Positions 27,058-35,484 of a stretch of DNA of 64,000 nucleotides are shown here, piece after piece. A program made the translations under genes and the position numbers. Source of the DNA: Metabacillus sp. B2-18 (lineage in GTDB: Bacteria > Bacillota > Bacilli > Bacillales > Bacillaceae). The stretch spans positions 1 through 64,000 of the forward strand of contig NZ_CP088246.1 of assembly GCF_021117275.1 (NCBI RefSeq). Reading direction: 5' to 3'. The notes beneath the pieces are model-generated. The model was not told the DNA's origin. It worked only from the letters and a program-made list of their open reading frames with translations, and ran no database searches. Numbering within the stretch: the stretch's first letter is position 1; each line of letters starts with the position of its first letter.

Positions 27058-27202
27058 TTGCTTTTATGTCAAGATTATTAGTATCAATTTGATTAAAAAT
27101 TTTTTTAAAGCAACACCTTGTGAAATATAGAGCCTGTTTTGATCAATACGTGTTTTCGATCAAACTTTTTTATAACCCAACAGATGCACAATTGTGAATC
27201 AA

Positions 27203-27716
27203 TGACGCTTCCTTGCTCCAATGTGCATGCACAGAATGAAATTGTGCATGCACAAGGTGAAATTAGTGACGTTACCTTGCTCCAATGTGCACAGAAAAAA
27301 ATTTACTGACGTTTGCTTGCTCCAATGTGCACAAATGTGAACTACTGACGTTACCTTGCTCGTATCAATAATTATTTGTTGAAAAAACCTTGATTTACCA
27401 ACCTTTTAGGTACTTTTTTTGTGCACAATAGGATTATAAAATGTCTTTAATATAAACAAGAGTTAACAATATATCATTTAAGTACTATCAAGATGTCTTT
27501 ATGCACCTGCACAATTGTGAATTAATGACGTTTCCTTGCACATAAATACTACTAATAAAATTTATATATATGACGTTAACATGCACAATTTATAGTCTCC
27601 AATTCTCTAAAACCCTTGATATATCAACAATATCTCAGTTATTTCTGTGCACATACTGATGAAGCTATGACGTTAACATGCTCGAATGTGCACGAATAAA
27701 TGACGTTTGAGTGAAC
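27203..27716 (+). repeat. Iteron-like direct repeats, putative replication origin
   Basis: Eight direct copies of TGACGTTNNCTTGC or a close variant begin at 27203, 27267, 27307, 27346, 27526, 27571, 27668 and 27701. The better ones continue as TGACGTTACCTTGCTCCAAT followed by GTGCAC. Extra GTGCAC/TGCACA words occur between and after them up to 27820. The 1.1-kb gap 26868-27981 has no gene and is AT-rich. Direct repeats just before a Rep-like gene are the layout of an iteron-controlled plasmid origin. Confidence 0.6.
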
Positions 27717-27987
27717 ATAAATTTTTTCGACTTTTTTTTCAAACCCTTGATACGTACAGTTTCAAAGGCTGTGCATCTTTGTGCACAAGTCCTTAATTAA
27801 GAAGGGAATTTTGTGCACAACCGATTTGCTATAATACTGCATATTAGTAAATATTTCTACAAATGGTTACTAAATTCTAATGACAGACTAATTTAATTAG
27901 CCGATAGAATATATATGATAGACATTTACTATAAGCAAAGATTTAAACAGCTCTATCATCAAGTCACTACATAAAGGAGGTATGAAC

Positions 27988-29109
27988 ATGTCTATGGGAA
28001 AGATTAAAATTGATGGATTTAGAATGCACCAACATATTCTAGATGAATTCAGATATATTAAAGATCAATCCTTTGATAAGCCTACTGCCTCTGCATATGT
28101 AGTCTATTTAACTATGCTAAAACAAATGCACATTGAAAACAATCCAAGAGGGATTTTGAAAGAATATAACTTATCATACTGGGCTAAAAAGTTAGACATT
28201 CCTTATACCTCATTGTATGGTGGGAAAAAGTTTCTAGAGAAGTACCATTTTGTTAAAGAAGAGATCCAAAACGATTTACCAGTTTTGGTATTGAAAGATG
28301 TTGAAAAATTAAATACTCCCGAAAGAGAAGGCGTAAAATTAAACTACCTTCTTGTTCCGCACGCTCTTTTTGACACAAACATTTTGGCGGAGTTTGTACG
28401 TACTTCTAATCCAGAAGGTATTGAACTGCTATTATCTCTTTTTAACCAGTTTAGAACCAGTATGTCTAACAGAGGGATGATCTCACTAGATAAATTAAAG
28501 CAATCTCGAAAAATGTCCACCTTAAAAAAGAAGCTTAATAAAAAAGCCAAAGATGTTCGAAAAGTACTTGAGATTCTTGAAGCTCTTTTTGATATTGAAT
28601 TTGAAGGTCTTTCTTATCGTAAAGAGCAGGTTTGGATTAAAAAGATCAACTTCTCTTTAAAACCTGAATGTGTAATTGAAGATACTGATGAGTTTGAAGT
28701 AAATCGATTATTAGCACAATTTTCACAAGAACTTACATATCGTTTAGATGAACTGCAAATTAAATATAAAGCTCGTGATAAGAAAGATATAATGATCGCT
28801 TTTAAACAAGAAGTAGTGTCATTTCTTTACCATTTAATCGACGAGGATGATAATAGTTACAAATACAGAGATAAATGGTTGAGATCCTTCTTCCTAAATA
28901 CGCTTGATAGCGTGGTTGAACATATACACCGGGAAAAAGAGCGATTAGGTCACTTTAAGCTATATACAATTGGTGGTTTCTTTAGAAAAGTGTTTAGAAA
29001 GCAGTTCAAAAATGCTATTAAAGATATTCCATACGAATATATCCATGATGCAAAAATACGCGAATTCCAACTAACTGGAAGTAAACCGCTGCTTTCTACT
29101 ATAATTTAA
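27988..29109 (+). CDS. Putative plasmid replication initiator
   Basis: A 373-residue protein. ATG 27988 has AAAGGAGG at 7 bases; the ATG at 27982 is too close. The N-terminal 110 residues read like a winged helix: SAYVVYLTMLKQMH, LKEYNLSYWAKKLDIPYTSLYGGKKFLEKYHF. A second wH-like region follows (GMISLDKLKQSRKMSTLKK). Two winged helices, iteron-like repeats upstream and a terminator directly after are the features of an iteron-binding initiator. I do not recognise a named Rep family, so function is inferred from context. It would bind the repeats, open the origin and repress itself. Confidence 0.6.
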   Translation: MSMGKIKIDGFRMHQHILDEFRYIKDQSFDKPTASAYVVYLTMLKQMHIENNPRGILKEYNLSYWAKKLDIPYTSLYGGKKFLEKYHFVKEEIQNDLPVLVLKDVEKLNTPEREGVKLNYLLVPHALFDTNILAEFVRTSNPEGIELLLSLFNQFRTSMSNRGMISLDKLKQSRKMSTLKKKLNKKAKDVRKVLEILEALFDIEFEGLSYRKEQVWIKKINFSLKPECVIEDTDEFEVNRLLAQFSQELTYRLDELQIKYKARDKKDIMIAFKQEVVSFLYHLIDEDDNSYKYRDKWLRSFFLNTLDSVVEHIHREKERLGHFKLYTIGGFFRKVFRKQFKNAIKDIPYEYIHDAKIREFQLTGSKPLLSTII

Positions 29110-29117
29110 AATAGCCA

Positions 29118-29159
29118 GCCTAGTGAAATTGAAAAAATCCAATTTCTACTAGGCTTTTT
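29118..29159 (+). terminator. Terminator of the Rep-like gene
   Basis: GCCTAGTGAAATTG pairs with CAATTTCTACTAGGC, then five T residues. Confidence 0.8.
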
Positions 29160-29219
29160 GACGTTACCTAAAAAACTATTACTTATAAGCATAATCGGGG
29201 TTCAGGATAAATCTATCAA

Positions 29220-29232
29220 TGTAAACGAGCAC
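29220..29232 (+). repeat. Left inverted repeat of the 3.2-kb transposon
   Basis: TGTAAACGAGCAC, identical to the reverse complement of the right end at 32447-32459. A shared inner word TTTTCAAAT lies about 40 bases inside both ends. Confidence 0.88.
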
Positions 29233-29346
29233 TATATCTCATCCAAAAACCATTCATTATTTTCAAATACTCACAGTTCACTATCTATACTTCTCCATGA
29301 CAATGTGCTAAATTTTTTGCATATTATTAGGGGGGAGTTTTTTATT

Positions 29347-29877
29347 ATGATCATTTCTTATGATTTTGGTTTAAGTTTAGTAGAATATGCCAAAAAGGGA
29401 ATTAATAATGAGTTTCCATTATTTGATCAATGTCCAAACTGTAAATGTCATTCTTCGGGAAACTTACATAGAAATGGTTATTACTGGCGTTTTGGACTGA
29501 CTGAGGAAGTGTCATTGAGAGTGCCTATTTGCAGGATGAAATGTTTACAATGCAAGGTTAGCTTTTCTATCCTTCCGGATTTCTTTATCCCTTACTTTCA
29601 ACACACAATTGAAACCATTCTGCATAGGCTATATCGGATTCTAGAGGATAAGAAGGCTAATGGAAGTCGACAATTATTAAGGTTCCATCTTACGAGGTAC
29701 TACAAGAGTATCAAATGGATTCATTCTTTTTTTGTCGCTTTGGGACAAGCAAGTGGATTTTCAAAAGATATAAAAAAAGAAGCCATAAAATATATGAAAA
29801 AGCTCCAAGATTTTGGCGAATCCACCTTCTTACGAAGGTCATGGGGGCATAGTTCATCCTACTTTATGGCACATTAA
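29347..29877 (+). CDS. DUF6431 zinc-ribbon protein of the transposon
   Basis: A 176-residue protein. ATG 29347 follows GGGGGGAG; an upstream in-frame extension crosses the transposon end and is rejected. A zinc ribbon is visible as CPNCKCHSSGNLHRNGYYWR followed by CRMKCLQCKVSFS, in the style of transposase-associated zinc fingers. The rest is helical with YRILEDKKANGSRQLL. It matches the DUF6431 family, which travels with this type of transposon. A DNA-binding role, at the ends or the target, is inferred, not shown. Confidence 0.8.
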   Translation: MIISYDFGLSLVEYAKKGINNEFPLFDQCPNCKCHSSGNLHRNGYYWRFGLTEEVSLRVPICRMKCLQCKVSFSILPDFFIPYFQHTIETILHRLYRILEDKKANGSRQLLRFHLTRYYKSIKWIHSFFVALGQASGFSKDIKKEAIKYMKKLQDFGESTFLRRSWGHSSSYFMAH

Positions 29878-30011
29878 TTCTACCATATTTTTAGAAAGAT
29901 AAAAATATTATTCGTCCCACATACTTTTTTCATAGTCAGAAAAAATTGAAAAAAGTAGAATAATAATCATGGATGACCGGTCGTCCTTCTACTAAAAAGG
30001 AGGAAGATTCC

Positions 30012-31265
30012 ATGAATGAAAAAGAACGTGAACAAGTGGCCTTATTTCGGTATGGTCTAATTGCCCCACTATTAAATGAACAGGTAGATGTCAAAGAGTA
30101 CTTTGGAGAGTTGGCAGGAAAGGTTCACTCTATTCCTTATTATGGGGAGCGAACAGTGGCAGAGAAAACAATCAAGGAATGGCTGCTTCATTATCGCCGA
30201 AGTGGATTTGATGCATTAAAGCCGAAGAAACGGACTGATAAGGGGAATTCTAGGAGACTCACTGCAGAAGATCAGGATCAAATTCTTCATATAAGAAAAA
30301 AATTTCTCCATATGCCAGTGAGTGTTTTCTACGAACATCTCATTGACCTAGGAGAAATACAAAAAAACAAAATATCTTATTCAACTATAAATCGTTTATT
30401 AAAAAAACACAACCTTGTAGGTAAGAAAATAATCGCAATACCTGAAAGGAAAAGATTTGCCCATGATCGAATAAATCATCTATGGCAGGGGGATTTGTCT
30501 CATGGGCCTTACATTCCGATTGATGGTAAGAAGAGAAAGACGTTTTTAATTGCTTACATTGACGATTGTTCTCGGCTTGTTCCGTTCGGCCAGTTTTTCT
30601 CGTCAGAGAAGTTTGAAGGTGTAAGAGTTGTGACGAAGGAAGCACTCCTTCGGAGAGGAAAACCAACCGTGATCTATGCAGATAACGGCAAGATTTATCG
30701 TTCTGAGACGCTCCAATATGCATGTGCTCAGTTAGGTATAACACTGGCTCACACTCAACCATATGATCCACGTGCGAAAGGAAAAATCGAAAGACTTTTT
30801 AAAACCATTCAAACAAGGTTTTATCCTTTACTACAAGCAAAACCAGTTGATTCGTTGGAGGAGCTAAACGAGCGTTTTTGGAGGTGGCTTGAAGAAGACT
30901 ATCATCGTCGTATTCACGCCTCTTTAGATGGGAAGACTCCACATGAAGTCTATCAATCTCAAGTAGAGAGTGTAACCTTCTTAGAGAATACGAAAATCCT
31001 AGATACAATCTTTTTGAAGAGAGAATATCGTAAAGTGAAGGCCGATAGTACGATTACGTTAAATAAACAACTCTATGAAGTACCTCCACGTTTTATAGGT
31101 CACTCGATTGATGTTCGATTTGATGAGACAGGTATTTTTGTGTTTGAAAACGACCAAAAGGTCGCTGAGGCTGTTCCTGTATCTATGACAGATAATGCAC
31201 ATTCAAAGAGAGTGCGTTCTCCATTTAACTTATCGGAAGATACGGAGGGAATAAACCATGTATAA
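30012..31265 (+). CDS. DDE transposase (integrase catalytic core)
   Basis: A 417-residue transposase starting at ATG 30012 behind AAGGAGG. The N-terminus has HTH segments (VAEKTIKEWLLHYRRSGFDALKPK in outline). The retroviral-integrase-type core shows the three acidic residues in LWQGDLSHG (first Asp), VIYADNGKIYRS (second Asp) and AKGKIERLFKT (Glu). A C-terminal beta domain (YRKVKADSTITLNKQLYEV) is as in IS21/IS481/Mu relatives. Its TAA overlaps the start of the ATPase gene, so both are translated together. Confidence 0.9.
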   Translation: MNEKEREQVALFRYGLIAPLLNEQVDVKEYFGELAGKVHSIPYYGERTVAEKTIKEWLLHYRRSGFDALKPKKRTDKGNSRRLTAEDQDQILHIRKKFLHMPVSVFYEHLIDLGEIQKNKISYSTINRLLKKHNLVGKKIIAIPERKRFAHDRINHLWQGDLSHGPYIPIDGKKRKTFLIAYIDDCSRLVPFGQFFSSEKFEGVRVVTKEALLRRGKPTVIYADNGKIYRSETLQYACAQLGITLAHTQPYDPRAKGKIERLFKTIQTRFYPLLQAKPVDSLEELNERFWRWLEEDYHRRIHASLDGKTPHEVYQSQVESVTFLENTKILDTIFLKREYRKVKADSTITLNKQLYEVPPRFIGHSIDVRFDETGIFVFENDQKVAEAVPVSMTDNAHSKRVRSPFNLSEDTEGINHV

Positions 31266-32058
31266 GACATTCTATTCCTTGGCTCAAACTCCATTTTCAA
31301 AAGATTTGCGATCAACCGATGCTTTTCGGTCGAGCGATTATCAAGGGGCTCTTGGAGCACTTGATTACCTAAAGAAGTCAAGAGGAATGGGGCTTCTTAT
31401 TGGAGATCCAGGCGCTGGAAAAACATTTACGTTACGATCATTTAAAGAATCATTGAATCCTTCCCTTTACCACGTTGTTTATTTTCCTCTTTCTACAGGA
31501 GGAGTAATGGATTTTTATCGTGGATTAGTCTATGGACTTGGAGAAGAACCAAAATTCCGTAAGGTTGATTTATTCCGACAAATACAAGAAGGGATCGAAC
31601 GAATGGCAAACGAGCGAAAGGTTACTCCTGTTTTTATTCTAGATGAAATGCATATGGCAAAAGATGCATTTCTGCAGGATTTAGCCATTTTATTTAACTT
31701 TCAAATGGATTCAAGTAATCCTTTTATCTTGATATTAGCTGGATTACCGCATTTAAAGACACGATTATCTATTAACCATCACCGGCCACTCTCCCAGCGT
31801 TTAATTATGAAATATGAAATTCAGCCCTTGGATAAAGAAGAAGTTACAGAGTATATCGACCATCACATGAAACTAGCCGGTTCAAAAATACCAATTTTTA
31901 CGGAAACCGCAATTGAAGCCATTGCCCTGCGTTCTCAAGGCTGGCCCCGTGTAATCAACAGACTGACAACCAATAGTTTACTATTTGGAGCACAATTAAA
32001 AAAAGAACAAATTGATGATGAAGTTGTGCGCTTAGCTATCGAAGATAGTGGGATATGA
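31258..32058 (+). CDS. ExeA/TniB-like AAA ATPase of the transposon
   Basis: A 266-residue AAA+ ATPase. Walker A is GDPGAGKT at residues 43-50, and Walker B is PVFILDEMHMAK at about 125-136, with the arginine region HRPLSQRLIMKY. The N-terminus FYSLAQTPFSKDLRSTDAF is the ExeA-type start. Such proteins (TniB, IstB, TnsC analogues) bind target DNA and activate the transposase. It overlaps the transposase by 8 bases and the next gene by 4. Confidence 0.9.
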   Translation: MYKTFYSLAQTPFSKDLRSTDAFRSSDYQGALGALDYLKKSRGMGLLIGDPGAGKTFTLRSFKESLNPSLYHVVYFPLSTGGVMDFYRGLVYGLGEEPKFRKVDLFRQIQEGIERMANERKVTPVFILDEMHMAKDAFLQDLAILFNFQMDSSNPFILILAGLPHLKTRLSINHHRPLSQRLIMKYEIQPLDKEEVTEYIDHHMKLAGSKIPIFTETAIEAIALRSQGWPRVINRLTTNSLLFGAQLKKEQIDDEVVRLAIEDSGI

Positions 32059-32315
32059 AAACAGAAGGTATTATTATATTCGATCGAGAAGAAAAAGAGT
32101 GGAAATTGTGGGTGGGTCACTGTGACTACTGGATACAACAAGGATATTCTTTTGAACTATTGATAAGAAATCAATATTTTCAAGCCTTTCTTGAGAAAGA
32201 CTTAGATTGGTTTATTACGTTAGTGGATGAGGTCAAACTTGTGTTGCATATAAATGAAGTCTATAAAGTTAGAGTTGAACTAGAGAACTTTATAAAGGTT
32301 TCAGACCCGATTTAG
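32055..32315 (+). CDS. DUF5348 small protein of the transposon
   Basis: An 86-residue acidic protein whose ATG overlaps the ATPase stop by 4 bases. Sequence features such as KLWVGHCDYWIQQGYSFELL and an aromatic-rich core match DUF5348, a family found after this ATPase in Bacillales elements. There is no catalytic motif. An accessory or regulatory role in transposition is likely from synteny only. Confidence 0.75.
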   Translation: MKTEGIIIFDREEKEWKLWVGHCDYWIQQGYSFELLIRNQYFQAFLEKDLDWFITLVDEVKLVLHINEVYKVRVELENFIKVSDPI

Positions 32316-32446
32316 GGTCTTCTTTTTTGTTTAAGAACTGAAGTTATTTGATCAAATTTTTTCAAACTCAGGATTAAAGTGAAAAAATAAGCACATTATT
32401 TCAGATAAACTCCCGAAGTAATTTGAAAACGGAGTGCTGAACTAAT

Positions 32447-32459
32447 GTGCTCGTTTACA
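32447..32459 (-). repeat. Right inverted repeat of the 3.2-kb transposon
   Basis: GTGCTCGTTTACA, the perfect reverse complement of the left end. The target duplication CTATCAA follows directly. Confidence 0.88.
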
Positions 32460-32466
32460 CTATCAA

Positions 32467-32860
32467 CTATATCAATTTTTTATCCTTTTTTTATGGAAAC
32501 TATTTACGAATGTTTACCTGTTAATATGTTAATATTGAATACTAACTTGTGTATATGTTGAAATAATGTAAATTTGCCTCTTGATATGTAAACAATTTAA
32601 ATATAAGTATGTTAACATGTGTTTTTAACGAGGTTAATCTAGTTAATATGTTATAAATACGATATATAACTTCTAGCTAACCCTCGAAAACTCTTTATTT
32701 ACAAGGGTTTTCTCTACCTTTTTTATATTTGCTTATTATTATTTGTATTTTTTATTATTACTGTTCTTTTTTATTAATATATGTTTCTTTTACTTTTATA
32801 TGATATTTAACAATGGAAATAGTAATAAAGTAAGTAATAGTATCTAAATTGATTTAAGAA
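32467..32860. other. Very AT-rich non-coding stretch with TTAATATG words
   Basis: No gene is visible. Words such as GTTAATATGTTAATA, ATGTTAACATG and GTTAATATGTTATA recur between 32518 and 32655, and the following 150 bases are almost pure A/T. It could be a centromere-like or unwinding region belonging to the origin, separated from it by the 3.2-kb transposon, but no partition gene is present to support this. Confidence 0.3.
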
Positions 32861-32904
32861 TATATCTTTGATAGACTGTATAGGTAAAGTTTCCAAGATG
32901 CTCA

Positions 32905-33016
32905 AATGAGCCTTAAATAGAAGATATAAGCCCTATGGGTGGTATAGACAAATACAGTCTGCCCCATAGGGCTTTTTTGTGTTTTGGAAGCTCTATTTAT
33001 ACACATTTTAGGAGGA
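32905..33016 (+). promoter_or_regulatory. Leader RNA / attenuator, copy A
   Basis: GCCCTATGGG (32930-32939) pairs with CCCATAGGGC (32963-32972) followed by six T residues. The conserved words ACACATTTTAGGAGGA come next, ending in the ribosome site of the 33023 gene. It matches copy B at 34501-34617 in the words AATGAGCCTT, AAGCCCTATGGGTGGTAT, ATAGGGCTTTTTTG and the ribosome-site block. A terminator inside a leader suggests transcriptional attenuation. Confidence 0.7.
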
Positions 33017-33022
33017 ATCAAG

Positions 33023-33394
33023 GTGAATTCAGAAATTAATAAAATTGAAGATCGAAAACGAAAGCTATCAACACTATCTAATGGAATTTGGTATTACATT
33101 ACAGCAGGAAGTAATCATTCAAATTTGATTACAGGTATTAAATTAGATGATGAAAGTATTTTTATAAAATATATAGGTGGTGACTTTGAAGGAACTCCGT
33201 TTACTTTTTCATTTAAGCTTAGTAAAGCTGCTATGGATGAAATGTGGAAATATGAATTTAATACACTATATAACGGTAGCATTGATCTAAAAGTTATTGA
33301 TCTTGATTGGGTAAGTGATATTGCAACAATTCCCTATACTTTATTAAATGACTTATCAATTTCTCCTAAATATACAAATCATATCGAAGGGTAA
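33023..33394 (+). CDS. Hypothetical protein, first gene behind leader A
   Basis: A 123-residue acidic protein starting at GTG 33023 with AGGAGGA 6 bases upstream. It appears alpha/beta with no membrane span. Segments such as YYITAGSNHSNLITGIKLDDES and LDWVSDIATIPYTLLNDL give no family I recognise. A terminator follows, so it is monocistronic under the attenuator leader. The leader shared with the Rad52/SSB operon suggests expression along with DNA-processing functions of the plasmid. Confidence 0.6.
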   Translation: MNSEINKIEDRKRKLSTLSNGIWYYITAGSNHSNLITGIKLDDESIFIKYIGGDFEGTPFTFSFKLSKAAMDEMWKYEFNTLYNGSIDLKVIDLDWVSDIATIPYTLLNDLSISPKYTNHIEG

Positions 33395-33403
33395 AAATAT
33401 AAT

Positions 33404-33440
33404 TACCAAAGGCAATAGGATTATCCTTTGCCTTTTCTTT
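33404..33440 (+). terminator. Terminator after the 33023 gene
   Basis: AAAGGCAA and TTTGCCTTTT form the stem around an inner ATAGGATTATCC, then a T-rich tail. Confidence 0.6.
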
Positions 33441-33466
33441 TTATTAAGGATACCAGGAGGGATTTT

Positions 33467-34421
33467 ATGATGAATAAAACATTTAGAATTGAGGATAGAG
33501 TTTATTTTGCTACATCTGCAAGAAAAGATGAAATAGAAATTATAAAAAAGGTTAGACCAGCTAATCTATTAGTATCTTTTGCATTATGGAGAGAAAAACA
33601 TAAGGACAAATGTTTAAAGAAAGATCTCATTCAAAAAATTGGTTATACACCTAAAAGTAAAATTGTAGATAGTGGAGCATTTACGTTTGGAAACATTGAT
33701 ATAGGAATAGAAGAAATTATTGAAACCTATAAAGAAATGATAGAGGAAGATGGAAAGGAGTTTACTTTTGAAGAATTTTCTTGGTGGTGGTTCAATGAGT
33801 TTCCAGAAATGGAATATTGTGAGGATAAAAATCAATTTCTCCTTTTTGAACAATATATTAATTTTATCCTTGCCAATCAAAAGTATATAGATTATTGTAT
33901 CGCATTTGATACAATGGGTAGCAATGAAACGGGATTATTAACATTTAAAGTGATGCAATCTCTTGGTTTAAATGTTATACCTGTGTATCAAGCAGCAACT
34001 TTTCTTGGTAGAAAAGGTGATACAAAATCGGGATTTTGATGTGCTTAAATATTATACAGACCACACACAATATATCGCTATTGGAGGGACTGCTATATCG
34101 AGAATTAAAGGATATACTAAAAAATTTCGTATTAAAATCATACGAGAGATAATGGAAATGTATCCTAATCGTCATTTTTCATTTACTTGGTACTCTTGCC
34201 CTTATATAATTGAAGCTTGTCCAGATTTATATTCAATCGATGGACAAGCTTGGCTAGTTAAAGTAAATGATAGAAAACAAAAACTATTGTTGTCAGAGAA
34301 GAAAATTGAAGGGAAGATCGAGTATATCAGGTCAAAGAAGACTGATTTAAATCTATTTAATTTTCATTATGATCATTCTAATTTTGAAACTCTATTAGCG
34401 ATAAAACCTTCATTTACATAA
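33467..34421 (+). pseudogene. tRNA-guanine transglycosylase-like (DpdA-like) protein, frameshifted
   Basis: Two frames join into about 317 residues. ATG 33467 follows AGGAGG. The motifs parallel the TGT superfamily: KIVDSGAFTFGN resembles the DSGGF active-site loop, IAFDTMGS resembles the FDE/FDD loop, and QYIAIGGTAISRIKGYT resembles the IGGL substrate segment. DpdA proteins of this fold insert 7-deazaguanines into DNA. The frame breaks at TCGGGATTTT near 34026; removing one G gives KSDFDVLKYY and an open frame to 34421. It is either a sequence error or a dead gene. Assignment to DpdA rather than another TGT-fold group is tentative. Confidence 0.6.
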
Positions 34422-34500
34422 GTGTTAATATAAAAAAACAGTTGTGTTGTAGTATATATAATAATTTGATAGACTAATTATATAAAGTTTTCTTTTTGCT

Positions 34501-34617
34501 CTATAATGAGCCTTGTATTGAAGTGTTAAGCCCTATGGGTGGTATTTTCTCTAAGAGGAAGTATGCCTATAGGGCTTTTTTGCATTTCTAGAAAGCTTTA
34601 TTACACATTTTAGGAGG
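34501..34617 (+). promoter_or_regulatory. Leader RNA / attenuator, copy B
   Basis: TATAAT at 34502 could be a promoter -10. GCCCTATGGG region (34530) pairs with CCTATAGGGC (34566-34575), followed by six T residues, and the conserved ACACATTTTAGGAGGA block precedes the Rad52-like gene. It is homologous to copy A at 32905. Confidence 0.7.
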
Positions 34618-34625
34618 ATGAAAGA

Positions 34626-35456
34626 ATGGAAACACTTGATGTAAAGAAGGCTGGAAAAGAGTTAGCTGCACCTTTTGCTCCAGATGAAATTGAGTGGAGA
34701 GTATCGCGAGTTAGTGTTAACAGTCGAGGGCCGCAAGCTATAGTTGTACCTTATGTTTCTTCGAGAGCTATCCAAAATAGATTTGACAATGTAGTTGGAT
34801 GGGATCGATGGGAAAATAAAATTCAACAATTACCGAATGGTGCATTTATTCAATCAATTAGTATTAGGATAGGTGAGAATCAAACAATTACAAAGTGTGA
34901 TGGAGCTGATCCTACAAATTTTGAGGAAACCAAAGGAGGAATTTCTTCGGCACTAAAGCGTACCGCTGTGCTTTTTGGAGTGGGGAGGTACTTATATAAC
35001 CTTAATGAAGTTTGGGTTGAAGTACACGAGAAAAGAAAAACCGATAGAGATATCTATACTTACCACAAGGATAAGAAGGATCAATCTAAAGATGTTAGAG
35101 GTTACTTTACTCCTCCCACATTACCAAATTGGGCATTACCAGAGGGCTTTGGACATGAGCAGTCCCCGTCTAGAAATGACTTGTCATCTCAAAAACACCA
35201 CAATCAGCAATCTAATACAGTACCAGCTGGCATGGTTGAATGTATTTTCAAAGATATGGTGGAGAAACAATATGACGACGGAGTAGTTTATGAGATTTGC
35301 TTTGAACAAGGTGGTCAAATTTGCGTGATCTATGCGATAGGCAAAATGGCTGAGGAAATCAAAAAATTACAATTGAAACCAGAGGATAGAGTTGCTATAT
35401 CTTCTGAAGAACATCGAGGGCAATGGGTACTTAATAACGTTGTAAAAGTAGGTTAA
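34626..35456 (+). CDS. Rad52/Rad22-type single-strand annealing protein
   Basis: A 276-residue protein. Residues 10-135 form a Rad52-type annealing domain: FAPDEIEWRVSRVS, VPYVSSRAIQNRFDNVVGWDRW, then GGISSALKRTAVLFGVGRYLY, the best-known signature. The C-terminal half has a linker rich in Gln/Asn/Ser and a small beta domain. Such proteins anneal complementary strands and promote recombination in phages and plasmids. It is followed by ssb after 28 bases, a natural partner. Expression is under leader B, pointing to co-regulation with plasmid entry or transfer. Confidence 0.88.
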   Translation: METLDVKKAGKELAAPFAPDEIEWRVSRVSVNSRGPQAIVVPYVSSRAIQNRFDNVVGWDRWENKIQQLPNGAFIQSISIRIGENQTITKCDGADPTNFEETKGGISSALKRTAVLFGVGRYLYNLNEVWVEVHEKRKTDRDIYTYHKDKKDQSKDVRGYFTPPTLPNWALPEGFGHEQSPSRNDLSSQKHHNQQSNTVPAGMVECIFKDMVEKQYDDGVVYEICFEQGGQICVIYAIGKMAEEIKKLQLKPEDRVAISSEEHRGQWVLNNVVKVG

Positions 35457-35484
35457 TAAATTACTAAACTTGGAGGAATCATAT

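Larger units (their letters stand above)
29220..32459 (+). mobile_element. 3.2-kb four-gene transposon (DDE transposase plus AAA ATPase)
   Basis: The element begins TGTAAACGAGCAC and ends GTGCTCGTTTACA, a perfect 13-bp inverted repeat, and is flanked by the 7-bp direct repeat CTATCAA at 29213-29219 and 32460-32466. It holds a DUF6431 zinc-ribbon protein, a rve-type DDE transposase, an ExeA/TniB-like ATPase and a DUF5348 protein, the last three overlapping by 4-8 bases. A transposase-ATPase pair and TG...CA ends place it near the Tn7/Tn5053/IS21 group. It is inserted in non-coding DNA just after the Rep terminator, so it does not break a gene. All genes look intact. Confidence 0.88.

Noticed and set aside
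27203..27716. Direct repeats as a CRISPR array
   Set aside because: Copies differ in sequence and in spacing (about 33-180 bases), are partly overlapping with TGCACA words, and no cas gene is present. An iteron array before a Rep-like gene fits better.
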